Of a DNA stretch of 64,000 bases, positions 28,280 to 37,075 are shown one piece after another. Below the pieces are notes generated by a model. That model saw only the letters and a list, made by a program, of their open reading frames with translations. It did not search any database and had not been told where the DNA came from. The position numbers and the translations under genes are program-made. Origin of the DNA: Rhodospirillales bacterium (GTDB lineage Bacteria > Pseudomonadota > Alphaproteobacteria > Rhodospirillales > UBA2165); assembly GCA_022822205.1 (NCBI GenBank), contig JAJECC010000172.1, positions 1-64,000 on the forward strand, given 5' to 3'. Within the stretch, counting starts at the first letter, position 1. Each line of letters opens with the position of its first letter.

Positions 28280-28633
28280 TCACTTCGGATGAACCTCGAT
28301 ATAAAACAGAGCCGATTCACGGTGTCCGTGAGAATGCCCGCCGAACCCATGACTGGTGACCGGAAACCGGCCCGTCGCCCGGGCATTGAACCTCATGGTC
28401 GCCACGGAGCCCGGTTTGGCCTCCTGTTCGATGTCATAGCCATGAAGGTGCAGCTCGACGATCTCGTCCGTGTTGAAGCGAATGGTGACCTCGTCGCCCT
28501 GCTTGACGCGAATGACCCGCTCGCCGACGACTTTGCGCTTCTCAATTTTCACGGTGGTTTCGACCGGATCAGCCAACGCCGACGCCGCGCCCAGGGCAAT
28601 CGCCAGGAAGCCGACGACCAGCGCCCGAATCAT
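28280..28633 (-). CDS. Cupredoxin-like periplasmic protein
   Basis: 117 residues from MIRALVVGFLAIALGAASALADP, a signal peptide. The mature 96 residues have the beta-sandwich pattern GDEVTIRFNTDEIVELHLHGYDIEQEAKPG and end in a His-rich TSHGFGGHSHGHRESALFYIEVH. This resembles the cupredoxin-1/EfeO-type domain seen in small periplasmic proteins. The HGY and HSHGH histidines could bind copper or another metal but no clear type-1 Cys is present, so it is not a blue copper protein. It is divergent from the 4Fe-4S gene at 28760. Confidence 0.75.
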   Translation of the reverse strand: MIRALVVGFLAIALGAASALADPVETTVKIEKRKVVGERVIRVKQGDEVTIRFNTDEIVELHLHGYDIEQEAKPGSVATMRFNARATGRFPVTSHGFGGHSHGHRESALFYIEVHPK

Positions 28634-28759
28634 TTTCAATCTCCTCCAACCTCCGGACATCATACGTTCGGATGAAATTTAGAACCTCACCCCGGCGATG
28701 CAATCCAATTGACCGCGAGCCCCGTTTGATCCCGGGCGGCTCATTGGTAAGGTAACGGC

Positions 28760-29740
28760 ATGAGCAGCCGCGAATACTCGCCCGATCCCAAATATTTGGA
28801 CGCCTTTCCGGAAAAGTCGGGCAATGACGTCAATGGCCTTGGCGAAGATGAACGGCGGCCGCCGTCGCCTTTCTTCTGGCACCCGAAAGACCGCCATGAC
28901 TTTGGCGACCTGCAGGACGCGGTGATGCACAATTTTCACACCTCGCCCGACATCCAGCGGGTCTACAACCCCAATGCCGATCGCGGGCCCAAACCCATTG
29001 AACGCGCCGAGACGCGCGTCGAACAATCGCCCGCGGCGTGGACCGAGACGGTCAAATCGTTCGCGCTGAGCCATGAGGCCGATCAGGTAGGCATTACGCG
29101 GATGGATCCGTCCTACGTTTTTGACGGCTATGAGATCGGCGAGCCCTGGCTGATCGTCATCGGCGTGGCCATGGACCACGACCGGCTGAATGCGGCCCCG
29201 GACACGCTAGAAAACCCGGTTTCGGCCGTGGAAGTCGGTGAACAGTACAATCGCGCGGCAAGGGTTTCCCGCAACCTCGCCAATTACATTCTGTCCCGGG
29301 GATACAATGCCAAGGCGTTTCCCGGACCGTGGGCATCGGCGTTGCTGATGATCCCCCCGGCGATCGAAGCCGGGTTCGGGCAACTGGGCAAGCATGGCTC
29401 GTTGATCAATCGGCAGTTCGGCTCATCCTTCCGTTTGTCGGCGGTGTCGACCGACATGCCGCTTGTCGCCGACGCGCGCGACGATATCGGCGCCGAGGAA
29501 TTTTGCGCCAATTGCCAAGTTTGTTCCAAAGCCTGCCCGCCCGGCGCCATTTTCGATACCAAACAGATGGTTCGCGGCGAGCGGAAGTGGTACGTCGATT
29601 TCGACAAATGCATTCCCTACTTCGGCGAGACCATGGGATGCGCCATCTGTATCGGCCGCTGCCCGTGGTCGAAACCGGGCACGGCGCCGAGGCTGGCGGA
29701 GAAGATGCTGGCGAGACGGGCACGTCTCGCGGCGGAATAA
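28760..29740 (+). CDS. Reductive-dehalogenase/QueG-like bis-[4Fe-4S] protein
   Basis: 326 residues, no signal peptide. The C-terminal third carries two ferredoxin-type clusters: Cys249, 252, 255 and 259 (CANCQVCSKACP) and Cys284, 294, 297 and 301 (CAICIGRCPW). The middle region (AVEVGEQYNRAARVSRNLANYILSRGYNAKAF, LGKHGSLINRQFGSSFRLSAV) matches the corrinoid-binding fold shared by reductive dehalogenases and epoxyqueuosine reductase. It is shorter than respiratory RdhA and lacks a Tat signal and an RdhB anchor, so it is a cytosolic redox enzyme of unknown substrate. It precedes the ccm cluster by 160 bp. Confidence 0.78.
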   Translation: MSSREYSPDPKYLDAFPEKSGNDVNGLGEDERRPPSPFFWHPKDRHDFGDLQDAVMHNFHTSPDIQRVYNPNADRGPKPIERAETRVEQSPAAWTETVKSFALSHEADQVGITRMDPSYVFDGYEIGEPWLIVIGVAMDHDRLNAAPDTLENPVSAVEVGEQYNRAARVSRNLANYILSRGYNAKAFPGPWASALLMIPPAIEAGFGQLGKHGSLINRQFGSSFRLSAVSTDMPLVADARDDIGAEEFCANCQVCSKACPPGAIFDTKQMVRGERKWYVDFDKCIPYFGETMGCAICIGRCPWSKPGTAPRLAEKMLARRARLAAE

Positions 29741-29752
29741 AACTCCTGCCCC

Positions 29753-29789
29753 GGAGCGGTTTCCGGCCAAATTGAATCGAGTGATCCGG
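29753..29789. repeat. Degenerate copy of an intergenic palindromic repeat
   Basis: GGAGCGGTTTCCGGCCAAAT followed by TGAATCGAGTGATCCGG resembles the intact palindromic element at 45483-45530 in its left arm and centre, while the right arm has decayed. It lies just after the stop of the 4Fe-4S protein gene. Confidence 0.5.
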
Positions 29790-29902
29790 TTCATCCGAAT
29801 TGCGGCCGTCCCGGCCTGTGATTCGCAAGTCCGTCTGTCATCGACCTACCTCGACATGATAGATTTGCCGCCTCATCCAATCTGCCGTCCGGCTGGGAAA
29901 TC

Positions 29903-30520
29903 ATGGTCGCGTTCTCTGGCACTCGATTGACCTGTATTCGGGGGGAGCGGCTTGTCTTCGAGGATCTCGGCTTCTCGGTCGAGGAAGGCACGGCGCTGTA
30001 CCTGACGGGAGCCAACGGTTCCGGCAAATCCAGCCTCCTCCGGATTATGGCCACCTTGCTGCGGCCCGCCGCCGGTGAATTGTGTTGGAACGCGGTAGAC
30101 GTGTGGGACGATATTCCGGCGCACCATGACCGAACCCGGTACGTTGGGCACCCGGATGGGGTAAAGCCGGTTCTCAGCGTTGGCGAGAACTTGACTTTTT
30201 GGGCAGCGATTTCGGAGACACGGTCCGAGCAGGTCGGCCAGAGTGTGCAGACCGCCTTGGACAGGGTCGGTCTCGACAGATTGTCGGAAATGCCCGCCCG
30301 GTTCCTATCGGCGGGTCAACGGCGGCGACTGAATCTTGCCCGGCTGCTGGCGGCACCTGCCCGCCTGTGGCTGCTGGATGAACCGGCGGTTGGCCTCGAC
30401 GAGGGGAGTACCGCCGTACTCGAGAGCATGATCGCCTCGCATCTCGCCAAGGGCGGCATGGCCGTCGTCGCCACCCATGATGCCGTGCCGGCCGGCGCAC
30501 GGCGGCTCGAATTGTCGTGA
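29903..30520 (+). CDS. ccmA: Cytochrome c biogenesis heme exporter ATPase CcmA
   Basis: ATPase of the CcmABCD complex that releases heme-loaded CcmE. 205 residues. Walker A GANGSGKSSLLR (about residues 36-47), signature LSAGQRRRLNLARLL, Walker B LWLLDEPAVGLD and switch VATHDA. It starts the System I cytochrome c maturation cluster and its stop overlaps ccmB by 4 bp. The neighbouring upstream gene is on the same strand but separated by 162 bp. Confidence 0.96.
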   Translation: MVAFSGTRLTCIRGERLVFEDLGFSVEEGTALYLTGANGSGKSSLLRIMATLLRPAAGELCWNAVDVWDDIPAHHDRTRYVGHPDGVKPVLSVGENLTFWAAISETRSEQVGQSVQTALDRVGLDRLSEMPARFLSAGQRRRLNLARLLAAPARLWLLDEPAVGLDEGSTAVLESMIASHLAKGGMAVVATHDAVPAGARRLELS

Positions 30521-31185
30521 TGCGCGGTTTCACCGATACCCTTCGCCGGGAACTCCGCCTGGCGCTCCGCCAGGGCGGCGATAGTCTTCTGGTGGTGATG
30601 TTTTTTGTTCTGGTGGTGGTGCTTTTTCCTCTCGGCGCGGGGCCCGAACCCGGAATTCTTAGTCGGATCGGCGCCGGGATCATCTGGGTCTCCGCTCTGT
30701 TGGCCGCCATGCTTTCGATGGACCGGCTGTACCAATCCGACTTCGAGGACGGATCATTGGAGCTTCTCGTCCTGAGCCCGGCGCCGCTGGAGATCATCGT
30801 ACTGGCAAAAGCCGCCGCCCACTGGCTGACAACGGGGCTCCCGCTCATCGTCGCCTCGCCGCTGCTCGGGCTGTTGTTGAACCTGGAAGTCGAGGGAATG
30901 GCGGTGATGCTTGTGTCGCTGACCCTTGGAACGCCGGCGCTGAGTTTGGTAGGTGCAATCGCGGCGGCACTGGTACTCGGCGCACGCCGGGGCGGGGTTC
31001 TGATCTCTCTCCTTATTCTGCCTCTATTCGTGCCGATTTTGATTTTCGGCGTCGGCGCCGTTGACGCGGCGCTGCTTGAATTGACCTATCGGCCCCAACT
31101 CATGGTCCTTGGCGCACTGTTGCTGCTTGCGGCGGCGCTCAGCCCGTGGGCGGCGGCGGCGGCGGTTCGCCAGGCCGTTGCATGA
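30517..31185 (+). CDS. ccmB: Heme exporter membrane protein CcmB
   Basis: 222 residues with six hydrophobic helices, including VVMFFVLVVVLFPLGAGPEPGILSRIGAGIIWVSALLAAMLS, the family's opening. It forms the membrane partner of CcmA. Start overlaps ccmA by 4 bp. A 207-bp gap follows before ccmC, the only sizeable gap inside the ccm cluster; it contains a long-range CCAGGGG/CCCCTGG inverted repeat with a 60-nt loop but no ORF. Confidence 0.96.
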   Translation: MMRGFTDTLRRELRLALRQGGDSLLVVMFFVLVVVLFPLGAGPEPGILSRIGAGIIWVSALLAAMLSMDRLYQSDFEDGSLELLVLSPAPLEIIVLAKAAAHWLTTGLPLIVASPLLGLLLNLEVEGMAVMLVSLTLGTPALSLVGAIAAALVLGARRGGVLISLLILPLFVPILIFGVGAVDAALLELTYRPQLMVLGALLLLAAALSPWAAAAAVRQAVA

Positions 31186-31392
31186 TCGGGGAACAGACAT
31201 ATGTGTCCAGTTGTTTCCAGGGGACGGAAGCGGATCAGGCTCGAGCCGGGTCGGATCGGCCGGTCACCCGGTAACGTACGGGACCCCTGGCGTCACGTTG
31301 CTGCGAGGCGCCTGGAATTTAGCTGGAAGCCGCGATAAAACGCGGGCTTGATTGGGACCAGCAAACGAGAACAGGCGGAAGCAGGCGTCAAC

Positions 31393-32136
31393 GTGCATAG
31401 ATTTGCCAACCCCACCCGCTTCGTCCGGCTTGCCGGCCGCGTCCAGCCCTGGGCCGCCGCGCTTGCGCTTTTGTGCCTGGGCGTGGGCCTGTACTTCGCG
31501 CTGTTCTCCTCGCCGCCCGACTATCAACAAGGCGAAACCGTCCGCATCATGTACGTGCATGTGCCGGCGGCGTGGATGGCGATGTTCTGCTATGTGGTCA
31601 TGGCCGCGGCGAGTGCATCGTCCCTGATCTGGCGGCACCGGGTCGCCGACCTCGCGGCCAAGGCCACGGCGCCGGTTGGGGCGGCATTTACCCTGTTGGC
31701 GCTCGTCACCGGTTCCTTGTGGGGCAAACCCATGTGGGGCACCTGGTGGGTATGGGATGCCCGGCTGACGTCGGTTCTGATCCTGTTCTTTCTCTATTTG
31801 GGCTATATCGCCCTGCAGAACGCGTTTGACGATCCCGCCCGCGGCGCCCGTGCCGCCGCCATCCTTGCCGTGGTCGGCGTCATCAACGTGCCGATCATCA
31901 AATTCTCGGTCGACTGGTGGAACACCCTCCACCAGCCCGCGAGCCTGACCCGCCTGGATGGACCCGCGATCCACACGAGCATGCTGACCCCGTTGCTGCT
32001 TATGGCGCTCGGCTACACGGCACTCTATGTGTGGCTTGCCATCATCCGCATGCGGGCGGAACTGGCGGAGACGAAAATCAGGGCGATCCGGTATCGCCAG
32101 GCCTCGGGCGCCGCGCCGGCCCCTCAGGAGAGTTGA
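31393..32136 (+). CDS. ccmC: Heme lyase/handling membrane protein CcmC
   Basis: 247 residues from a GTG start (VHRFANPTRFVRLAGRV, the usual family N-terminus); an in-frame TTG at 31348 would add 15 unrelated residues. The WWD-type signature GTWWVWDARLTSVLILFFLYLGY and the heme-ligand histidines in YVHVPAAWMAM and WWNTLHQPAS are present. It loads heme onto CcmE with CcmD. It lies 207 bp after ccmB, so an internal promoter is possible. Confidence 0.95.
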   Translation: MHRFANPTRFVRLAGRVQPWAAALALLCLGVGLYFALFSSPPDYQQGETVRIMYVHVPAAWMAMFCYVVMAAASASSLIWRHRVADLAAKATAPVGAAFTLLALVTGSLWGKPMWGTWWVWDARLTSVLILFFLYLGYIALQNAFDDPARGARAAAILAVVGVINVPIIKFSVDWWNTLHQPASLTRLDGPAIHTSMLTPLLLMALGYTALYVWLAIIRMRAELAETKIRAIRYRQASGAAPAPQES

Positions 32137-32137
32137 G

Positions 32138-32314
32138 ATGGAAGCAATTCAATCCTTCCTGAACATGGGCGGGTACGCGGCCTTCGTGTGGCCGGCATAT
32201 GGCGCCACGGCGCTGGTGTTGATCGGACTGTCCGCGATGAGTTTCGTCAGGATGCGGGCCAACGAAAGGGCGCTGGCCGAGCTGCGCGGCGCCGATGACG
32301 AGGAAGACGCGTGA
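32138..32314 (+). CDS. ccmD: Heme exporter subunit CcmD
   Basis: 58-residue single-pass membrane protein (MEAIQSFLNMGGYAAFVWPAYGATALVLIGL, then a basic and acidic cytosolic tail). Position between ccmC and ccmE, size and the GGYAAFVWPAYG motif identify it. It assists release of holo-CcmE. Its stop overlaps the ccmE GTG start by 4 bp. Confidence 0.94.
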   Translation: MEAIQSFLNMGGYAAFVWPAYGATALVLIGLSAMSFVRMRANERALAELRGADDEEDA

Positions 32315-32748
32315 AGCGGAAGCATCAGCGCATGACCCTGCTTGGGCTCGGCGGACTGGCAATCGCCGCCGCCGCCGTCCTCGTGCTCACCGCCTTCGAG
32401 GACAATATCGTCTTCTTTCATAGTCCGAGTGAACTGAGTGAACGAAATTTCGCCCCCACTCAGCGGCTCCGCATCGGCGGACTGGTTGAAGCGGGCAGCG
32501 TCGCCAAAGCCGCGGACGGTGCCTCCGTCTCGTTCACGGTGACGGATACCGCCAGGTCGGTACCGGTCACGTTCAAGGGCATCCTTCCCGACCTTTTCCG
32601 CGAGGGTCAAGGCATCGTCGCCGAGGGCCACCTGCGCGAAGGCGTGTTCGTCGCCACCGAAATCCTGGCCAAGCATGATGAAACGTACATGCCGCCGGAG
32701 GTCGCGGAGGCGATCAAGAATTCCGGTCAGTGGAAAGGCGGGCAATAG
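32311..32748 (+). CDS. ccmE: Periplasmic heme chaperone CcmE
   Basis: 145 residues with one N-terminal membrane anchor (LLGLGGLAIAAAAVLVLTAFEDNIVFF), an OB-fold periplasmic domain and the C-terminal heme site AKHDETYMPPEV; His122 is the covalent heme ligand and Tyr126 its helper. A GTG start overlaps ccmD. It receives heme from CcmC and passes it to CcmF. Confidence 0.97.
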   Translation: MKRKHQRMTLLGLGGLAIAAAAVLVLTAFEDNIVFFHSPSELSERNFAPTQRLRIGGLVEAGSVAKAADGASVSFTVTDTARSVPVTFKGILPDLFREGQGIVAEGHLREGVFVATEILAKHDETYMPPEVAEAIKNSGQWKGGQ

Positions 32749-32754
32749 CCGATC

Positions 32755-34740
32755 ATGACCGCGGAACTCGGACATTTCGCCCTCATCCTGGCTTTCGCGG
32801 TCGCCGCCCTGCAAGGCACCCTGCCCCTGATCGGCGCCCAGCGACGGGATTCCGTTTGGATGAGTGTCGCCGCACCGGCGGCCATCCTCCAGTTTCTCCT
32901 GATCGCCGTTTCGTTCTGGGCGTTGACCCGCGCCTTCGTACTGTCCGACTTCTCGCTGATGATCGTGGCGATGAATTCCCACACCGCCAAGCCCCTGCTC
33001 TACAAAATTTCCGGTGTCTGGGGCAATCACGAGGGCTCCATGCTGTTGTGGGTGCTGGTGCTCGCCCTGTTCGGTGCGGCCATCGCCGTATTCGGCGGCA
33101 ACCTGAGACCAACCCTCAGGGTACGCGTTCTGGCCGTTCAGGGTCTGTTGGGCCTCGGTTTTCTCGCGTTCATTCTCTTCACCTCCAACCCGTTCGAACG
33201 ATTGTTCCCGATACCGGTCGACGGGCGCGACCTCAACCCGTTGCTGCAGGATCCCGGCCTCGCCTTTCACCCGCCTTTGCTTTACCTCGGCTATGTCGGG
33301 CTATCGACCACCTTTTCGTTCGCCGTCGCCGCGTTGATCGAGGGCCAGGCCGATCCCGCCTGGGCGCGCTGGGTCCGGCCCTGGACACTTGCCTCCTGGA
33401 CCTTTCTCACCGGCGGCATCGTGCTCGGATCGTGGTGGGCCTATTACGAACTCGGCTGGGGCGGTTGGTGGTTCTGGGATCCGGTCGAAAACGCCTCATT
33501 CATGCCATGGCTCGCGGCAACCGCCCTCCTTCACTCGGCCATCGTTTCCGAAAAAAGAGACGCGCTGAAAGGCTGGACCGTGTTTCTCGCCATCGTCGCT
33601 TTTGCCTTCTCGCTGCTCGGTACGTTCCTGGTCCGGTCGGGCGTGTTGACGTCGGTGCACGCCTTTGCCTCGGACCCGAGCCGCGGCGTGTTCATATTGA
33701 TGCTGCTGATCGTATCGGTGGGCGGCGCCTTCGCGCTTTATGCCTGGCGGGGCCCGGCCCTCAAAGGGGGCGGGCTTTTCCGCCCCATATCCCGCGAAGG
33801 CGGATTGGTCCTCAACAACTTCCTGCTGACCGCCGCCGCCGCCGCGGTTCTGCTGGGGACCGTCTATCCGCTGATCCTCGACGTACTGAACGGAGGAAAA
33901 ATCTCCGTCGGCGCGCCTTATTTCAACAGCGTGTTCATCCCGATGATGGTGCCGCTGGTTCTCGCCATGGGCATAGGTCCGCTGCTCAACTGGAAACGCA
34001 GCGAACTCGGCCCGACGGCGTATCGGCTTAAAATCAGCGCGGGACTGGCGGTCCTCGCCGGCATCGGCGCCTGGCTGTTTATCGACCGCGCCTCCGCCTT
34101 GGCCGCATTCGGGGTTTTCCTCGCCGCCTGGCTGATGTTCGCGACGCTGCACGAGTTGGCGGTGCGAATTCATCTGTTCAGGGTTCCCTTAGGTGAAAGT
34201 TGGCGGCGCTTGCGGCGCCAGCCGAGGGCGCGATGGGGAATGACCCTCGCCCATGGCGGACTTGCAATCGTCATCGCCGGCATGACCGCGTCTTCGGCGT
34301 GGACCGCCGAATCCATCCAGGTCATGAAGCCGGGAGACAGGGTGGAGGTGGGCGGCCGCGTCTTTACCTTCGACGGCGCCCGGGAGGTGCGGGGCCCCAA
34401 CTACGCGGCGACCCGGGGTACGTTTCGCGTCGACAGCGGCGGCGGCGATATCGTGCTGACACCCGAGAAACGATTTTACGACGTTCAGGGTCAGACCACC
34501 GAGGCGGCCATTCACCCGACGTTTCTCGGTGATCTCTATGCGGTTCTCGGGGACCCGCGAGGCGAAGACGGAGGTTTCGTCACCCGCCTTTATTTCAATC
34601 CGCTCGTCCCATGGATGTGGGCCGGGTCGTTCATCATGGTCCTTGGCGGCTTTGTGAGCCTGTCCGACCGCCGGCATCGGGTCGGCGCGCCCGGCCGGCA
34701 AAAGGCCGGCGCCCGGGCCACGCCGGCGCCGGCGGAATAA
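32755..34740 (+). CDS. ccmF: Heme lyase CcmF
   Basis: 661 residues with about 14-15 membrane helices. The WWD domain GGWWFWDPVENASFMPWLAATALLHS is intact, and the N-terminal segment KPLLYKISGVWGNHEGSMLLWVLVLALFG is typical. It attaches heme to apocytochrome c CXXCH motifs together with CcmH and CcmI. It starts 6 bp after ccmE and stops 2 bp before ccmG, so the cluster is tightly packed here. Confidence 0.97.
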   Translation: MTAELGHFALILAFAVAALQGTLPLIGAQRRDSVWMSVAAPAAILQFLLIAVSFWALTRAFVLSDFSLMIVAMNSHTAKPLLYKISGVWGNHEGSMLLWVLVLALFGAAIAVFGGNLRPTLRVRVLAVQGLLGLGFLAFILFTSNPFERLFPIPVDGRDLNPLLQDPGLAFHPPLLYLGYVGLSTTFSFAVAALIEGQADPAWARWVRPWTLASWTFLTGGIVLGSWWAYYELGWGGWWFWDPVENASFMPWLAATALLHSAIVSEKRDALKGWTVFLAIVAFAFSLLGTFLVRSGVLTSVHAFASDPSRGVFILMLLIVSVGGAFALYAWRGPALKGGGLFRPISREGGLVLNNFLLTAAAAAVLLGTVYPLILDVLNGGKISVGAPYFNSVFIPMMVPLVLAMGIGPLLNWKRSELGPTAYRLKISAGLAVLAGIGAWLFIDRASALAAFGVFLAAWLMFATLHELAVRIHLFRVPLGESWRRLRRQPRARWGMTLAHGGLAIVIAGMTASSAWTAESIQVMKPGDRVEVGGRVFTFDGAREVRGPNYAATRGTFRVDSGGGDIVLTPEKRFYDVQGQTTEAAIHPTFLGDLYAVLGDPRGEDGGFVTRLYFNPLVPWMWAGSFIMVLGGFVSLSDRRHRVGAPGRQKAGARATPAPAE

Positions 34741-34742
34741 GC

Positions 34743-35285
34743 ATGTCCCGCCGGTTTCTATTTCTTCTGCCCCTGGTCCTGATCGCCGCCCTCGGTATCG
34801 GCTTCTGGTTCGGTCTGCAACGGGACCCTCAGGCACTGCCGTCGGCACTGATCAACAAACCGGTACCGGAATTTTCCCTGGCGGCCATCGAAGGGTCCGC
34901 GCGGGGTTTCCGCCGGGACGACCTACTGGGCAAAGTCTCGCTGGTGAACATTTTCGGGTCCTGGTGCCTGGCCTGCCGGATCGAACATCCATTCCTGATG
35001 GAATTGAAGGCCAACGGCGTCGTCCCCGTTTACGGGATCGATTGGCGGGAACCCGACCGTCAGGCGGGCCCCGAATGGCTGGACAAATTCGGCAATCCGT
35101 ACCGGCTCGTCGGCGACGACCCGCGAAGCGAAGGAGCCATCGCGTTCGGCGTCACCGGCGCGCCGGAGACCTTCTTCGTCGATCGAAAAGGGATCATCCG
35201 CTACAAACATACGGGCCCCATCACCCGGGATGTCTGGGAGAGAAAGCTGTGGCCGATCGTCCAGCGCCTGCGCGCCGAATCGTAG
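34743..35285 (+). CDS. ccmG: Periplasmic thioredoxin-like CcmG/DsbE
   Basis: 180 residues with an N-terminal anchor (RRFLFLLPLVLIAALGIGFWFGLQ) and a thioredoxin fold. The redox motif is SWCLACRIEHP (Cys75 and Cys78), slightly different from the common WCVPC. The late EGAIAFGVTGAPETFFVDRKGIIRYKHTGPI segment carries the cis-Pro loop (GAPETF). It reduces apocytochrome CXXCH disulfides. It starts 2 bp after ccmF and overlaps the start of ccmH. Confidence 0.95.
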   Translation: MSRRFLFLLPLVLIAALGIGFWFGLQRDPQALPSALINKPVPEFSLAAIEGSARGFRRDDLLGKVSLVNIFGSWCLACRIEHPFLMELKANGVVPVYGIDWREPDRQAGPEWLDKFGNPYRLVGDDPRSEGAIAFGVTGAPETFFVDRKGIIRYKHTGPITRDVWERKLWPIVQRLRAES

Positions 35286-35695
35286 TCCTGCTGGCGGTGC
35301 TGGCCGGGCTGGCCGGATTGGGACCGGACCCCGCACATGCCGTGCTGCCGGAAGAGGTACTCGCCAACCCCGCGCACGAGGCGCGCGCCCGCGCGATCTC
35401 CAAGGAACTTCGCTGCGTTGTATGTCAGAACCAGTCCATCGATGATTCGGATGCGGAACTGGCCCGCGACCTTCGCGTCCTGGTACGGCAGCGCATCGTG
35501 AAAGGCGACAGCGATGACGAAGTGATCGCCTACGTCGTCTCTCGATACGGCGACTTCGTTCTCCTCCGCCCGCCGGTGAAGGGGGCGACGCTGGTGCTGT
35601 GGATCGGTCCCATTGCCATCGTCCTCATCGGCCTGTTGGCGCTGATCTCATACTTCCGGCGGGCCGGCCGCGAAGCGGAGAATGCGGGCCGATGA
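35249..35695 (+). CDS. ccmH: Cytochrome c maturation thiol protein CcmH (CycL)
   Basis: 148 residues from a GTG that lies inside the end of ccmG (37-bp overlap), chosen because it gives a full signal peptide (RRIVVLLAVLAGLAGLGPDPAHA). The redox site is ELRCVVCQNQSIDDSDAELA (Cys56 and Cys59). One C-terminal membrane helix follows (LVLWIGPIAIVLIGLLALISYF). It hands apocytochrome thiols to CcmF. It overlaps ccmI by 4 bp. Confidence 0.93.
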   Translation: MADRPAPARRIVVLLAVLAGLAGLGPDPAHAVLPEEVLANPAHEARARAISKELRCVVCQNQSIDDSDAELARDLRVLVRQRIVKGDSDDEVIAYVVSRYGDFVLLRPPVKGATLVLWIGPIAIVLIGLLALISYFRRAGREAENAGR

Positions 35696-36789
35696 TCTGG
35701 CTGTTGTCCGCCCTAATCACCGCGGCGGCGGCGGCGTCCCTGGTCGTGATCATTCTGCGCCGGCACCAGCCGGTCCCGCCCGCCGAATTCGATCGGGCGG
35801 TTTACGAAGACCAGCTGGCCGAGACAGACCGGGACGAGGAACGCGGATTGCTCGGCCCCGAAGAGGCCGCCGCAGCGAGACAGGAGATTCGGCGGCGCAT
35901 GGCGCAAATCGACGGGACGGCGTCCGCGAATACCGCGCCCGGCGGCAGCGGCTTCCGAACGGCAACCGCCATTGGCGTCGGCCTTCTGGTTCCGATCGCC
36001 GGCTTCGGAATTTACGGCTCCCTGGGCACGCCGGATTTTCCGGATCAGCCATTTGCCGAGCGGGCCAAGCCGCCGCCGAGCGACGACCCGAAGGTAGCCG
36101 AGATGACCGAGATCGTGGCCGAATTGGAGCGCAGGCTCGAAGCGGCGCCGGCGCGGGTGGACGGCTGGTTGCTGTTGGGCCGGTCGCTGGTCACCCTGCA
36201 ACGGCATCTCGAGGCCGCACGGGCATATGCCCGCGCGCGCGCCCTGGCACCGGACCGGGCCGAGATCGCAATCGCTCTCGGTGAAACAACCGTCATAGCC
36301 CAGGGGGGCGTGGTTTCCGATGACGCCATGAAGATTTTCGCCGATGCCATGGACCTCGATCCAAATGCCGTGCGGCCTCATTACTTCCTTGGCCTTGCGG
36401 CGGCGCAACGGCGGGATTTCGAGAGCGCGGTTCGGCGCTGGACCGACGTTGTCGCCCTCTCTCCGCCTGACGCCCCCTGGGTGGACGAAGTCCGGAAACG
36501 GATGAATGCCGCCGCAGAGGCCGGCAATATCGACTTGGCCTCCATTTCGCCGAGCCGGACGCGCCCCGCCGGCCCGACAGCCGAGGACGTGCGCGCCGCG
36601 TCGGAGCTCAGCGTCGAGGAGCGGGCCGAGATGATCATCGGGATGGTCGAGCGCCTTGCCTCCCGGCTTGAAGACGACCCGGATGATTTGGAGGGCTGGA
36701 AACGGCTGGCGCGGGCCTATCGTGTGCTCGGCGAAGAGGAAAAGGCGGCGGCCGCCGAGGAGCGTATCCGCCAACTTGAGACCCGGTAG
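35692..36789 (+). CDS. ccmI: Cytochrome c maturation protein CcmI (CycH)
   Basis: 365 residues. An N-terminal helix (MIWLLSALITAAAAASLVVIIL) and the cytoplasmic segment PPAEFDRAVYEDQLAETDRDEERGLL are family hallmarks; a second helix (TAIGVGLLVPIAGFGIYGSL) leads to a periplasmic TPR region (about residues 135-270) that chaperones apocytochrome c. Last gene of the ccm cluster, which is complete here in the order A-B-C-D-E-F-G-H-I. Confidence 0.92.
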   Translation: MIWLLSALITAAAAASLVVIILRRHQPVPPAEFDRAVYEDQLAETDRDEERGLLGPEEAAAARQEIRRRMAQIDGTASANTAPGGSGFRTATAIGVGLLVPIAGFGIYGSLGTPDFPDQPFAERAKPPPSDDPKVAEMTEIVAELERRLEAAPARVDGWLLLGRSLVTLQRHLEAARAYARARALAPDRAEIAIALGETTVIAQGGVVSDDAMKIFADAMDLDPNAVRPHYFLGLAAAQRRDFESAVRRWTDVVALSPPDAPWVDEVRKRMNAAAEAGNIDLASISPSRTRPAGPTAEDVRAASELSVEERAEMIIGMVERLASRLEDDPDDLEGWKRLARAYRVLGEEEKAAAAEERIRQLETR

Positions 36790-36866
36790 TTCTTAATTTC
36801 AAGGTTTAAGGTAATGCACCGATTGATTTCACGCGCGATTTTTGCCGTCGCCCCGAGGTGCGCGGT

Positions 36867-37031
36867 TCAGCCCTGCCACGCCAGCTGCAAGATCAGGTCA
36901 GGCCGGGTTTCCAGAAGCTTGGCGATTTCGGTCTCGGCCGCGGGACGCTCCTCACCTCCGACCTCACGGACAAAAAGCTGCCCGGTACGCTCCATTCGGT
37001 AGCCGATGATCCGTTTGTCATCGAGTTCCAT
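36867..37031 (-). CDS. Small uncharacterised protein, 54 residues
   Basis: The sequence starts MELDDKRIIGYRMERTG and ends ETRPDLILQLAWQG. Support for a real gene: an AUG preceded by GGGGAAG about six bases upstream, an even charged/hydrophobic composition with a likely C-terminal helix, a good upstream promoter on the same strand, and no competing gene on either strand. It is convergent with ccmI and reads away from hisC. No family recognised. Confidence 0.55.
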   Translation of the reverse strand: MELDDKRIIGYRMERTGQLFVREVGGEERPAAETEIAKLLETRPDLILQLAWQG

Positions 37032-37075
37032 CAGACTTCCCCGCCTTTGTTCTCAAATTCAAATTCCAAATACAC

